From contig JAAALK010000289.1 of assembly GCA_019279435.1 (NCBI GenBank), positions 89,683,023 through 89,747,022 on the forward strand: a stretch of DNA of 64,000 nucleotides, given 5' to 3'. The notes beneath the pieces are model-generated. The model searched no databases. It worked only from the letters and a program-made list of their open reading frames with translations, and was not told the DNA's origin. Positions within the stretch are counted from its first letter, which is position 1; the number at the start of each line of letters is the position of its first letter. This document shows positions 20,583 to 32,377 of the stretch, in pieces. Made by a program: the position numbers and the translations under genes. Origin of the DNA: Zizania palustris (taxonomy: Eukaryota > Streptophyta > Magnoliopsida > Poales > Poaceae).

Positions 20583-22520
20583 TGAGGAGCCATGCTGAAT
20601 AGCGTGGGCCTCATGGCTCCAGAAGTGATGAGTCATTGTCAACGATAGTCAAATAGGACAAAAGAAGAAGAGATCAGCTGTTTTATGGGCCGCGTGTGAC
20701 TCAGGTACACGGGCAGCGAGCGACTGTCGGGCAGAGGAGGCTGCGAAGTCGGGCTGGCCCAATCCGGGTGCATGGGCCAGAAGCAGTAGAAGACCCACTG
20801 GGCTGTTGACCAGGGTTGACTCAGGTACACGGGCGGTGAGTGATTGCCGGGCTGAGAGAGCTGCGGAATCGGGCCGGCCCAATCCGGGTACCTGGTGCAA
20901 AGTCGGTGGAGGCTTTGTCAGTTTCAGCGTAAAACTAACAACCGTTGATCTTGTATCCGACTGTCCAGAAGAGAAGCCGTAGTCGCTACGAAAACATAGC
21001 TTCCGGATAAGTCATCTGTAACTCTAGGCCCACAGTCAGTCAGTCGTGTCTGTAAAAATTCCTAAGGGCAGTAGAGTCTTTTCCTTTATTCTTGCGTCTG
21101 TAAAAACCCTAAGGGGTAGGTGGAACATTCCTAGTGTTGGGTGCCTATAAATAGGACCCCAATCCCTAGGGTTTGGCTCACCCTTTTGGCTGAAATCAAA
21201 TCCACTCTATTGGGTCACTTTTTGTCTCTTGCCTTGCCTCTCTCTTCTCCTGTTCCTTGCTTGCGCCGCCAGGAAGTTTTTGCTCTTGTGTTTAATGCCT
21301 TGCATTTAATGTTGCAGTAAAGGCCCTATTACGTTGTGTGCAGCATCTGCAAAGTTTTTAATGGCTACATTTCATTAGCATAGCAAGTTTTCCCATGATT
21401 TTTGAGGCTTTGGAAGCTTTGGCTGGGTGTGTTCTTCACGCTAGTAGTACTAGTTCTTGCTGTTGCAAGTAGTACTGCTTTACTGCAGCTTTTTACCTTC
21501 TACTGCACAGCTTTTTGATCAAAGCTGACAAGCTCTATCACCTTTTCTGGCTGTGTTTCTGGCGAAGCCCTTCTCTGTTCGAAGCCCCTCAGCTCCGTGA
21601 GGCAGGCTTCGATCTAACACCTTCGAAGGCTTCGTTCGATCTTCTATTTTCGGTTTGCGTCCTGTGTTGCTAAGCTTCGAAGTATTTCTGAACGGACAGC
21701 ATCGCATACATCGAACGACAGTGCAAAGGGGGTTCGGCTCTAGCTGTTCGAAGTCCATACCTCGATAGTTTTCGAAGTTGGGTTCGAAGCTTGTAGTTCC
21801 GATAGGCCTCGCACTGACTTTTGTGTGGCGTGTCACCCTTCGCTTCTCTTTTCGAAGCTTGCTCTTTTCAGAGGTAGAGTATAGGCTTCGGACTTGGTTT
21901 TCTGTCGTGTGACAGGCTTCGCTTCTTTGTTCGAAGGTTGTCCGTTTGTGTGTTGTGTTCGAAGCTGTCTGTTCGAAGGTTTTGCTTCGAAGCATTCGGT
22001 TCGAAGCTGTGTTCGAAGTTTGTCTTCGAAGTGCACACTTCGAAGCAGGCTTCGACTCTGTCACTTCGCTCCGAAGCATACTTCGCTCCCTGCTCCTTCG
22101 AACTAGGTTAGACCAAAACACCTTCGGCATCTCGGACAAGCCTCGCAACTGACCTCCGAAGCAGGCTTCGTCACCATCTCCGAAGCAGACCTCGACGGAC
22201 GAAGCAGGCTTCGCCAAGTTCAGAACAGGAGACAAATTTGGACAGTAACTTCTCATTTCACCTTACATATACTTAGATCATTTCATTGGGAAGTTTAGGC
22301 CTGTTACACTGTGTTCATCTGCCTAGTTGCACTACTTTAATAGTTCTCTGTTTATCATCAGTTGCTTCTAGGTTAGATACCCTTAGACTTAGGCCTTCTG
22401 TTTATTTTCTGCTGCGTAGTCTTTTGAGGTGCGTTGGGTATTGGGAACAGGCCATTGATTCGAAAGAATTTTTAAGGCGCCCATTCACCCCCCCCTCTGG
22501 TCGCTACTTTCGGTCCTACA
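20583..22520 (+). mobile_element. Sirevirus-1 3' LTR
   Basis: It has the same length (1938 bp) and the same ends as the 5' LTR, about 98 percent identical by eye, and is followed by the target duplication TCCAC at 22521. Its TATAAATA box is at 21146-21153. Minus-strand frames such as 21519-22256 are repeat artefacts. Confidence 0.93.
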
Positions 22521-24072
22521 TCCACACCTAGGAACCACCTATCCGTTTGCTGGTACTGCTCTCGGTGGCCCACCTGGTAGTCCCCAATATTAGCCCATGC
22601 AAAATACCTGCGCAACATACCCATATGTTGCGACCGGTGGCATGGGCCCCCTGGCTCAGCCTTCTTACCAGCCCTCCATGTCTGTTGGTTCCAACTCCAT
22701 GGATTGGTCCAATGGTGGTACCCCCTCCCAGTGGGACCAAGCTTCTCTCGCCGGTTCATTCTCCACAGTAACTCTGCCACAACCCAATTGTCACGAGTGG
22801 TACATGGATACTGGTGCCACGACTCACATGGCCTCTGATGCTGGTACTCTATCTTTTGCCCACCCCTCACATATTGTTGTTGTCAACGGGTCGACGCTTC
22901 CTATTTCATCCATAGGACACACCCACATCCACCACTCGAATCGTTCTTTTACTCTTCCAGATATTCTTTGCTCTTCGCAAATTATTAAAAACCTGATCTC
23001 GGTTCGCTGTTTTGTTCATGACAATTGGTGCGCTGTTGAATTTGACCCTTTTGGTTTCTCTGTGAAGGATCTTCGAACCAGGACCGTGATCGCCAGATTC
23101 AATAGCTCCGGCCCTCTTTATCCTCTTCATCGTGATCCACTACTCCCGTCGTCTTCCGCCACTACTCTGTCGGCCAGCACCACTGATATCCTTTGGCATC
23201 GTCGTCTCGGACATCTCGGTCATGACGCCCTTTCTCGCCTCGCCAACGTCATTCCCATGACCAAGGAAGATCTGACAAGTGTTTGTCATGCTTGTCAACT
23301 TGGCCATCATGTCCGCCTTCTGTTTCCTAGCTCTTTATCATAGGGAGTTTGTCAATTTTGAATTGGTTCATTGTGATCTATGGACCTCGCCCATTGCCAG
23401 CGTTTCAGGGTTCAAAAATTACCTTGTTATTCTTGACGACTGCTCCTATTTTGTTTGGACTTTTCCCCTTCGTTACAAGTCCGACACGTTTTCTACTCTA
23501 CGCAATTTCTTCGCTCTTGTTAAAACTATATTCGCCACTACCATTTGTAATGTTCAGTGTGATAAAGGATGTGAGTTCGACAACTCTGCCACACGCACAT
23601 TTTTCCTTACTCATGGTGTTCACTTGCGCTTATCGTGTCCTCACACCTCTTCTCAAAATGGTAAGGCCGAGCGTACTATTCGTTACATTAACAACATTGT
23701 TCGCTCCCTTCTATTTCAGGCCTCTCTTCCTGGATCTTTCTAGGTTGAAGCCCTTCACACCGCCACCTATCTCATGAATAGACATCCTACTAAAACTCTT
23801 GTGCATCACACACCCTTCTTTGCCTTATACGGTGTGCACCCTACTTATACTCATTTGCGTGTTTTCGGCTGCAAATGCTATCCCAATATCTCCGCTACTA
23901 GCCCTCATAAACTTGCACCCCGTTCCGTGATGTGTGTCTTTCTTGGTTATCCCGTTCATCACAAAGGGTATCAGTGTCTAGATCCGGTCACTAACAAAGT
24001 CATTATCTCTCGACATGTTGTTTTTGATGAGCAGTTTTTTCCCTTCGCTGATATTACTAACAACTCTGCTAC
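22521..24072 (+). pseudogene. Copia-A pol, protease and integrase part
   Basis: This is the continuation of Copia-A after the Sirevirus-1 insertion. One frame (22597-23343) carries the protease motif WYMDTGATTHMAS near 22800 and the pre-integrase motif LWHRRLGHLGHDAL ... CHACQLG. After a frameshift near 23290-23345 a second frame holds the integrase core: ELVHCDLWTSP, CDKGCEF (the usual CDNG has decayed) and SSQNGKAERTIR. A TAG at 23741-23743 interrupts it. The following section, up to HVVFDEQFFPF, is the usual Copia integrase C-terminal region. It ends at the insertion at 24073. Several lesions make it non-functional. Confidence 0.88.
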
Positions 24073-26126
24073 TGTTGGACCGAAAACGGCGACCAGAGAG
24101 GGGGTGAATGGGAGCTTTTAAAAACTTGGGCTAAAAACAGCCTTCGGTTTTAATTCTGCCCGCTGCGGAACAGGCTTCGAACACCAACCTTCGAAGGTCT
24201 GGTTCGGAGGTTTTTGACAGCTTCGAACACAGGCTTCGCTAGGAGTAAAAGTCCGAAGCCAAGCAGACTTCGCTTCACCCACAACCCTGAAAGACAACTC
24301 TGCTAAGTCAGTGCAGGCTCTGCACACAGGGTGCTTCGAGCAGACTTCGCACTTCACCCTTCGCAAGAGTGCACTACCCTCTAAGGACTTCGACCAAGTA
24401 CTTAGCAGCAGCAACTGGTGCTGGGCTTCGTACACCGAAGGTCTAAACGCACACTAACAGGCTTCGCTAGGGACTTCGACACGAGAAGCAAAACGGCCTT
24501 CGATCAGGGCTTCGCTAGTAAGCAGCGAGGTCTACTCTCCTGTTACACAGAGCGAACGCACACTGAAAAACACACTTCGCACACAACACACTTCACCAAC
24601 ACAGGCTTCGATGCACTGTCACAAGTCACTCGAGGTGACACACAAATGGACGAAGTATGCAGCGAGGTATGTAGAACAAGCTCAAGCAAAAAACACACCG
24701 AGGCAGGGCTTCGCTGCTTGAACAAGGAACACTAAAGAGAACTCACTGGATGTATTCAAAGTGTGAGAAGGCTAGTACAGGAGCTCAACAGTAAATGCTC
24801 AAAAAGTGTTAAATGTTACCTACCCAGCCCCCATATTTATAGCCCACAGTTCACCCAAGTGAATTGACTACTTTACCCCTAGGGTTTACACCAGTTTTGT
24901 CTCTACAGAACAGAGGGGTACAAAAGGTAGTCAACTTTATTCTGGAGGCTTCTCTGTCAGCTTTGCAGAGGGGACAGCGCCAGCTTTTTGCAGAGCAGAC
25001 AGTGTCAGCCTTTGCAGTCTTTGACCTTCCTGAAGCCCCCCTTCGCACGCGAAGGGTGCAGTAGCTTCGGTGAGAAGCCTTGAGCCTGATGGCCTTCGCT
25101 TCACCGAAGTTAGCCTCCGATACAGTGACGGTTTTGAGCCGAAGTCGTCAAAGCCCTTGAGCCTTCGCACCACCACCTCTAGAGTGGACCACCACGGCTT
25201 CGCAGCTACTCCCAGCTCGAACTCCGTCAGTCCGTGTACCGAAGCCATGCATGGCCGAAGCACCACAAGTCAACCTCGCTCCGGAGCTAGCCTCGCTCCG
25301 AAGCCTTCCTCACTCCGAAGCCCCACCTTCGGAGTACCACCCTTCGAAGTCCCTCCCTCGTCCAAGGCCTCCGCACGAAGCATTCAATGAGCACTTCGTC
25401 GCAGTGTCTCTCTCCGAGCACACTCCTCGACGAGCCTCACCCGGACCATGCCTTCGATGCGCCTCGACTTCTGAGACCTTCATCGGGTACCTTCGAATGT
25501 CTCCCTTCGGAGCACACTTCGAACGCCTTGCCTCCGCAGAGGACTTGAAACACCAAACTCTGAAGTCACTCCATTCGGAGTACCTTCGAAGTGCCTCACC
25601 TCCGAGGACTTTGTCTCGGAGTACCTTCACCCGGAGCCACGCTCCGCACTTACTGCCTTCACCTGGTGCACCTCGACCCAAGGACCGACCCAGACCCCTT
25701 CGCAGCCACCGTGACGGAGCTCCCTGCTCCCCTAGCATCAAGCCTCCCGCTTGACCCAGGTTCACCTGCTACGAACCTGTCCGTCGCCTCCGTAGTCCCT
25801 GCGCACCACAGACAAAACAGACAAGTGTATCCAGTACTCTAGAGACCTTTCCGCGTTAGCAGCCTTCGGCACACACTCCGGTGTACCGCCCAATGTACCG
25901 AGACCTTCGGTACAAACCCAGTCATCGTGTACTGTCGGACCCCTCCGACAGGCACACTCCGCTGCAACAGCTGCAGCAACCAAACCACCGAGCCCTTTGG
26001 TGAAACCACCTCCGAACACCTTCAAAGGTCCAACCTCCGAACCACCTTCGGAGGTACCCCTTCGAACCAGAGGTTAAAAGCCTGTCAATCACTCATCACA
26101 CTCCGAAACCAACCCTTGGTTTCTCA
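24073..26126 (-). mobile_element. Sirevirus-2 3' LTR (minus strand)
   Basis: The 2054-bp LTR begins TGTTGGACCG on the plus strand and ends GGTTTCTCA. In element orientation it therefore starts TGAGAAACC and ends CGGTCCAACA. The LTR at 57163-59003 is a second member in the opposite orientation. It is very rich in TTCGAAG/CTCCGAAG motifs. The left border cuts the Copia-A integrase region. The right border is followed by the polypurine tract on the minus strand, so this is the element's 3' LTR. Confidence 0.88.
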
Positions 26127-27261
26127 ATCTCCCCCTTGATGAGTGCATTGACAACCAAATTCAAGTTCAAGAAAATATGAAAAAATTTCAGCACACAAGT
26201 GACCATAAAAACTCAGAAACGAGCCAAATCATGTCACTTGACAAAAGAATTTTCCTCCCCCTTTTTTCAAAAGAGTAAAAGCCCCTTCGGCAAATCTCTC
26301 CTTTCTGAAGATAAAAACTCCCCCTGAGTAATTTAATTGTACCCCCCTTGCAACAGAGAACTCAAAAATCTCTCCCCCTTTGGCAATGCAAGCATCAAGG
26401 AGCATGTAAAAGATGCATTGCTTGGAAATGAGCAGAATTGCAAAGACATATAAAGAAAAAATATGCCAGTACTTAATACCAAATATCATGTGCTCAGCTC
26501 AATTTAACATTCTCTAAAAACATGATGACAGCATGTGATTTTGAAATAAAAGCATCACCACTCAATCACGATAACTAGACAAGTAAAAGCAAGGACTGCG
26601 CAAAGCTAGTCAATTTCTACTCTAGACAGACAAGTCCAGTTCAAATGGAGCATGAAAAGCAAACTTGGTGATCAATGAATTTTGTTGTTCTTTTTCATAA
26701 TGCTAGGGGTTATTTGTTTGTCCACCTTATACTTTCCAATCAGGCCAAGCCTAGGCGTGAAAGCCATTAGAAGCTTAAAGCAATGATTTTGGCATACACT
26801 ACACTATTCCAGTTCAGACCAATGTGCAATGGAAAGCAGTCTAGAATAGAGTAGTGCGACAAACAAACCCACCTGGATCTTTTCACTTAAAGCGTGCAAA
26901 TCATGGTGTTTTTGATTTTAATTAAGTGAACCAATTTGTTTAGCACTTGATGAACTTCCATGAATATGTAGAACAATTTTCAAGTTGCAATTTTTAGCAT
27001 CCAAAGAAAAGGTGTCTTGCTATCAAGCAGATAAAAGATAGCTAAAGCAGTCCTGCCTATACATGCTAGATACAAGATTGAGCAGTGAGCATGATTTGAG
27101 TTTGGAAAGAAAACATCATGCACATTAATGTTTCAGATAAATTAAAGAGAGATGAGCTGACATGATTTCATGAATTATAATCAGGCATATAAGTGCAACA
27201 GATGTAAATGCAATTTTAACACACAATTAGCAAATGCCCACCAATCTAAATCTGCTCCCCC
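26127..27261 (-). other. Sirevirus-2 3' non-coding region with polypurine tracts
   Basis: Read on the minus strand, this is the equivalent of 19248-20582. The tract ATCTCCCCCTTGATGAG at 26127 is the reverse complement of the Sirevirus-1 polypurine tract and its context. Further CTCCCCC runs occur at about 26255, 26317, 26371 and 27256. No gene is seen. Confidence 0.75.
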
Positions 27262-27360
27262 TCACAAAATGCCGTAAGGGTGACAAACACCAAGTTCCCC
27301 ACGCAAGTAGGCAAATCGAGAAGCATCGAGGGGTTTTGTGAAAATGTCGGCAAGTCGGTG
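27262..27360 (-). pseudogene. Sirevirus-2 RNase H C-terminal tail
   Basis: The minus-strand frame reads LADIFTKPLDASRF and YLRGELGV and ends at a TGA (27262-27264). This is the conserved end of Copia pol, also seen in Sirevirus-1. Upstream coding sequence is missing. At about 27361 the sequence switches to the plus-strand Tat-1 pol, and a minus-strand in-frame TAA lies right at the junction. This element lost the rest of pol, gag and its 5' LTR. Confidence 0.85.
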
Positions 27361-30300
27361 TTAACCCTTCGGGGTGAATACCTTGAGCGAAATACCGGGC
27401 GGGGTACTTCAGATCGAGCTCCACCGACGGCACGCTCGGAGCCTGTTCAAACTGTGGCCCGAGCTGGTGCCCTCGAAGCCCCCATACGGCTACCAGTGGC
27501 CAGTATTATGCCGCCACCAAAGCAAGAAGACCCGCAAGACCGCGGCAAGAGAGTGGTCCTGCCCATCTCCGGAGGGGGGACCCTCGGAAGTATGTCCAAG
27601 AGACAGCGCCGCGAGTACGTCCACGAGGTCGGGCACATTGGGACCTCAAGTTCCGCTGAAGGGATTCCAGAGTTGTCCCGTGTGCCCATCTCGTTCACAG
27701 CCAGCGACGCGGTAGGGGTGAAGTTTCCCCATGCTGACCCATTAGTCATCTCTGCCGATATAGCAGGAGCAGATGTTCGGAGGATCCTGGTAGACGGCGG
27801 AAGCTCCGCAGACATACTCTTCGTCCAGGCCTTCGACCAGATGTGCATACCTCGGAAGCATCTACTTCCAGCAGCCCGGCCGCTTCAAGGGTTCTCAGGA
27901 CCGCCTCTCGATGCCCTCGGCCAAATAGGCCTCGAGGTAGCCTTCGGAGAGGGGCCTCTGGCCCAAGTGGAAGAGGTGATCTTCGATGTGGTGGATGCCC
28001 CTTACGCTTACAATGCCATCTTCGGTCGAGGGATGTTGAACCAATTCGGGGATATAGCACATCACAACTACCTTTTCTCAAAATGCCCACGCAAGGTGGG
28101 GTGCTTACTATTTCAGGAGACCAAGTTGTAGCCAGAAGGACAGAGTATGGCCATGGGCAGCCATTGGACCCCCGACAAGTGCATAATGTGGCGGAAAGCG
28201 CCGAGGGAGTACCGGACGCCTTAAACCCTCCGAAGGGATCCACGCTTAAGCCAAGCCCGGAGGGTGATGTCGAGACAAGAATAATCTCAGAAGACGGCAA
28301 AGAGTACCCAGTGAAATTCGGCAAGGGGCTGTCTCCAGAAATAACCGCCTCGTTAGAAGAAGTCGACAAGAAAAATCTAGACATATTTGCTTGGACCGAC
28401 GAAGACATCACTGGGGTCGACCGAAGCATCATCGAGCATAGTCTGCTCGTCAATCCGAAGGCCAAGCCGGTGCGCCACGGGCTCCGAAAGCTATCAGCAG
28501 AAAGAGCAAGCTTAGCCAAGGCCGAAGTAGAAAAATTGTTAAAAGCTGGCATTATCAGGGAGGTAGCCCATACTGAGTGGTTGGCTAACCCTGTTTTTGT
28601 AAGAAAAAAGGACTCGAGCAAGTGGCGCATGTGTATCGACTTCACTTCGTTAAATAAAGCATGCCTGCGAGACCCCTACCCAATGCCCCGAATAGATCAA
28701 TTGATAGATTCCACAGCCGGCTCCGAATTATTAAGCTTCCTCGACGCCTATTCCGGCTACCATCAAGTATGGCTGAAGCGAGAAGATGAAGCCAAGACAA
28801 GCTTTATAACTCCTTCTGGAGTATTCTGCTATGTACGAATGCCTTTTGGTTTGCGGAATGCCAGAGCCACTTTTTCTCGCTTAATAGCTAAGGCTCTAGG
28901 TCATCAGATAGGCCGCAATGTCGAGGCCTACATGGACGATATTGTAATAAAAAGTGCTCAAAAGCACCAGCATAGCATAGATCTAGTTGAAACTTTCGAG
29001 AGCCTCCGAGCATGTGGAGTGCGCCTCAACCCCGAAAAATGTATATTCGGGGCACAAGCAGGAAAGCTGCTAGGGTACTTAGTTTCGAGCAGGGGGATCG
29101 AAGCCAGCCCAACACAAATAACTGCGCTGCAAAGAATGGCTCCACCCAAGAATTTGAAACAAGTACAGAAGCTAGCAGGAAGGCTGGCAGCGCTCAGCAG
29201 GTTCCTGTCCAGGTCGGCAGAGCGAAGCCTCCCAATTTTCAAGGCGCTAAAGGGCTCCGAAAGCTTCAGCTGGACGTCGGAGTGCCAGAAGAGCTTCGAA
29301 GATATAAAAGCATACCTCGGAACATTATCAACCTTAATTGTTCCCCTTCCAGGGGAAGCATTGCTTTTATACCTTGCAGCAACAGGTTCAGTAGTAAGCG
29401 CAGTGCTGGTCCGAGAGGTCGAGCTTAAAGGAAAGCTGGTGCAAAACCCAATTTATTTTGTGTCGGAGGCATTATCCGGAGCCAAGATCAGATACTCCGA
29501 GCTCGAAAAATTTGCTTATGCCCTAGTAATGGCCTCGCGAAAGCTAAGGCATTATTTCTTGGCGCATAACCTCATCGTCCCTACATCGTATCCTCTTGGA
29601 GATATGCTCCAAAACAAAGATTCCACAGGCAGGGTTGGAAAATGGGCAGTCGAGCTGGCACCCTTCGAAATCTCCTTCATGGCAAGGACGGCTGTTAAAT
29701 CTCAAATTATAGCAGATTTCGTAGCAGAGTGGACTCCATCCGCGGTATGGACCCCGGAAGAACCCTCCGACGGTTTCTGGACAATATTCTCTGACGGAGC
29801 CTATCAAGCATCAGGTGCCGGGGCAGGGGCAGTCATCCTATCACCATCAGGGCAAAAGGCAATGTATTCCGCAAGACTCAACTTCCGAACCACTAATAAC
29901 ATTGCCGAGTATGAAGGAATCTTGTTAGGTCTCCGAAAGGCCAAAGCACTCGGAGCTACAAGAATAGTGATCAAGACAGATTCCCAAGTCGTCGCGGGGC
30001 ATATTGACAAAAGCTTCCAAGCAAAAAACCCACATCTCGCACAATACCTTCAAGAAATCCGCAAGGCCGAAGCAGCATTCAAAGGGTTTACAGTTCGAAG
30101 CATTCCTCGGACAGATAATCAACTTGCCGATATTCTTGCAAAAGCTACCGCAGGAGCGGTGAACCTCCCGGAGGGCGCTTTCTATGAAGAATTAGAGCAG
30201 CCAGCAGCTGACCAAATACCCTCATCAGAAGTAATGTGCATCCCAACTACAGATTGGCGAGCTCCGATAATAACCATGTTGCAAAGTAGCAAAGACCCTC

Positions 30301-31460
30301 CGGAAGGCCCAGAAGCTCGAAGATTGAAAGCAAGAGCTCGAAATTACAAACTTATTGGGGAAGTGTTGTACAAAGCCGGAGTATGCTCACCACTGCTTCG
30401 ATGCATCTCCCAGCCTGAAGGTCAAGACATACTTCGAGGCATCCACGAAGGACTGTGCGGAGGTCATCTAGCCCCCCGAGCACTAGCAGGCAAGACGCTC
30501 CGGCAAGGGTTTTATTGGCCAACAATCGTTAGAGACGCTGAAGACCTGGTTCGAACATGCCAAGGCTGCCAATGGATGGGCAGACGGAGCCATCGCCCGC
30601 CAGCTCAGCTTCAAGTTATTGCCCCGGTATGGCCAATGGCTAGATGGGGCATGGACCTCATAGGCCCTTTCCCACCAGCGAAAGGCGGGTTGAAATTTGC
30701 GGTGGTAGCAATCGAATACTTCTCAAAATGGGTGGAAGCGGAGCCACTAACAGCTATCACCTCGAGGAACATGCAAAGATTCTTCTGGCAAAATATTATA
30801 TGCAGGTTCGGAGTCCCCAGAGAATTAACGGTGGATAATGGAACCCAGTTCGAAGCTGATACCTTTCAAACATTTTGTGAAGAACTGGGCATTAAGCTAT
30901 GCTTCGCAGCAGTGCGACATCCGCAATCCAACGGAGCCGTCGAACGAGCCAACGGGAACATCCTCTCCGGGCTAAATCGCCGAATTGTAGGATTGGCCAA
31001 GGGGCTATGGGTCGAAGAACTACCTAAAATCTTATGGTCCATCCGAACCACTCAAACTAGATCAACCGGTTTCACACCATTCAGACTGCTCTTTGGAGAT
31101 GAAGCCATGACCCCTACGGAGCTCAAAGGGGAGTCGCTTCGCGTAATTCTACACGGAGACGAAGGTGATCGGAGTACTTCAATAGATTTGTCAGAAGAGA
31201 CAAGGCTTCGAGCTGTCGCCAACCTGACTAAGTACCAAGAGCACACAAAAACGTGGTATGACCCGAAAGTCAGATTAAGTGAGCTAAAACCAGGTCATCT
31301 AGTATTGCGAAGTGTAATAGCTCCTGGGAAGCTAGGAAACAAATGGGAAGGACCATATGTTATATTACGTTCAGGATGCCCTGGATCGTTTAAATTAGCT
31401 AATTTAGAAGGGGAAGAGTTGAAACATGCATGGCATCACTACTACAAAGCGACACTGTAG
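27361..31460 (+). pseudogene. Tat-1 pol (PR-RT-RNase H-IN), 5'-truncated with one frameshift
   Basis: Homology to Tat-2 begins at LTLRGEYLER (27361). The conserved KQED/RGKRVVLPIS block and the protease motif ILVDGGSSADILF (about 27787) follow in one frame. Near 28071-28085 the frame changes, and the second frame stays open to TAG 31458-31460. It holds RT (KWRMCIDFTSLNKA, YVRMPFGLRNA, YMDDIVIKS at about 28930), RNase H (IFSDGAYQASGAGAG, NIAEYEGILLGL, IKTDSQVVAGH), the H2C2 finger (GGHLAPRALAGK ... CQGCQWMG) and integrase (MDLIGPF, VDNGTQFEA, NGAVERANGN). No chromodomain follows GEELKHAW. The frameshift and missing gag make it defective. Confidence 0.92.
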
Positions 31461-32377
31461 CGGCGGGCAAAATCGACCTATAGTGGCGGAGCACCTTAAG
31501 AGATATTACGCTTAAGGCTTCCTTGTAATCACTTGTAGCACTTTTTTTCTATAAATAAAGATAAGGGGTGAAACTTGTTTTGCCCTTCGAACATCCCCTC
31601 CTCCTGATGGACGCATTAGGAGGTCGGTGATGCTAGTAGAGCCAAGCATTTTTCGCAAAGACCCAAGGGGCTGACTGCGAACCATTGGTTCAGTGGCTCC
31701 GCCAACCTACGGATTCCAAGCTCCGGCTTGTTAGGACCCGTAGAAGAGTCTAAGGACTTTAAATAAAACAGAATTCCAAGCCTTCCGGTGCGAAGTGTCT
31801 GTAAAAGAGCCGAAGGTGGCCAACCTACGGATTCCAGGCTCCGGCTTGTTAGGATCCGTAGAAGAGTCTAAGGACTTTAAATAAAACAGAATTTCAAGCC
31901 TTCGGGTGCGAAGTGTCTGTAAAAGAGCCAAAGGTGGCCAACCTACGGATTCCAGGCTCCGGCTTGTTAGGATCCGTAGAAGAGTCTAAGGACTTTAAAT
32001 AAAACAGAATTTCAAGCCTCCAGGTGCGAAGTGTCTGTAAAAGAGCCGAAGGTGGCAAACCTATGGATTCCAGGCTCCGGCTTGTTAGGATCCATAGAAG
32101 AGTCTAAGGACTTTAAATAAAACAGAATTTCAAGCCTCCGGGTGTGAAGTATCTGTAAAAGAGCCGAAGGTGGCCACCCTATAGATTCCAGGCTCTGGCT
32201 TGTTAGGATACGTGAAAAAATCTAAAAACTTTGATGATGAGATGTGCAAATTCGAAGCATGCAGGTGTTCGGACAATCATTGTGCCTAGCGAACCCTTTT
32301 GTATGATAAAGGCTCTGCCACCCACAAGGGGGGTAGGAGGGTAGGAGTCACACGGCATACTGTCGAAGCATTCCACA
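31461..32377 (+). other. Tat-1 non-coding region between pol and antisense gene
   Basis: It contains the tandem array at 31705-32215 and otherwise no gene. The short minus-strand frame within it (31731-31931) is a by-product of the repeat. Confidence 0.6.
31705..32215 (+). repeat. Tandem repeat, unit about 118 bp, Tat-1
   Basis: Four to five copies of a unit starting GATTCCAGGCTCCGGCTTG begin near 31710, 31828, 31946, 32063 and 32182. Each contains AGAGTCTAAGGACTTTAAAT and GTGTCTGTAAAAGAGCC. The array lies between pol and the antisense gene. The middle copies are nearly identical; the last one decays. Confidence 0.9.

Larger units (their letters stand above)
10800..22520 (+). mobile_element. 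Sirevirus-1, complete Ty1-Copia retrotransposon
   Basis: The element is 11,721 bp including one nested solo LTR of 495 bp plus its duplication. Order: 5' LTR (10800-12737), primer site, gag with coiled coil and two zinc knuckles, pol in Copia order (PR-IN-RT-RNase H), a 1.3-kb non-coding zone with several polypurine tracts, and 3' LTR (20583-22520). Large LTRs, two CCHC boxes and repeated polypurine tracts fit the Sirevirus (Maximus/SIRE) lineage. By eye the LTRs differ at about 34 substitutions and 2 indels (about 1.8 percent), mostly transitions, so the insertion is young. Even so, gag and pol each contain premature stops. It sits in the Copia-A gag-pol region. Confidence 0.95.

Noticed and set aside
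24418..24735. Plus-strand frame in the Sirevirus-2 LTR with Thr/His-rich sequence
   Set aside because: Lies in LTR sequence with no conserved domain; a repeat by-product.
31705..32215. Regular repeat array considered as a CRISPR array
   Set aside because: Units are 118 bp with no repeat/spacer alternation, and the context is a plant retrotransposon.
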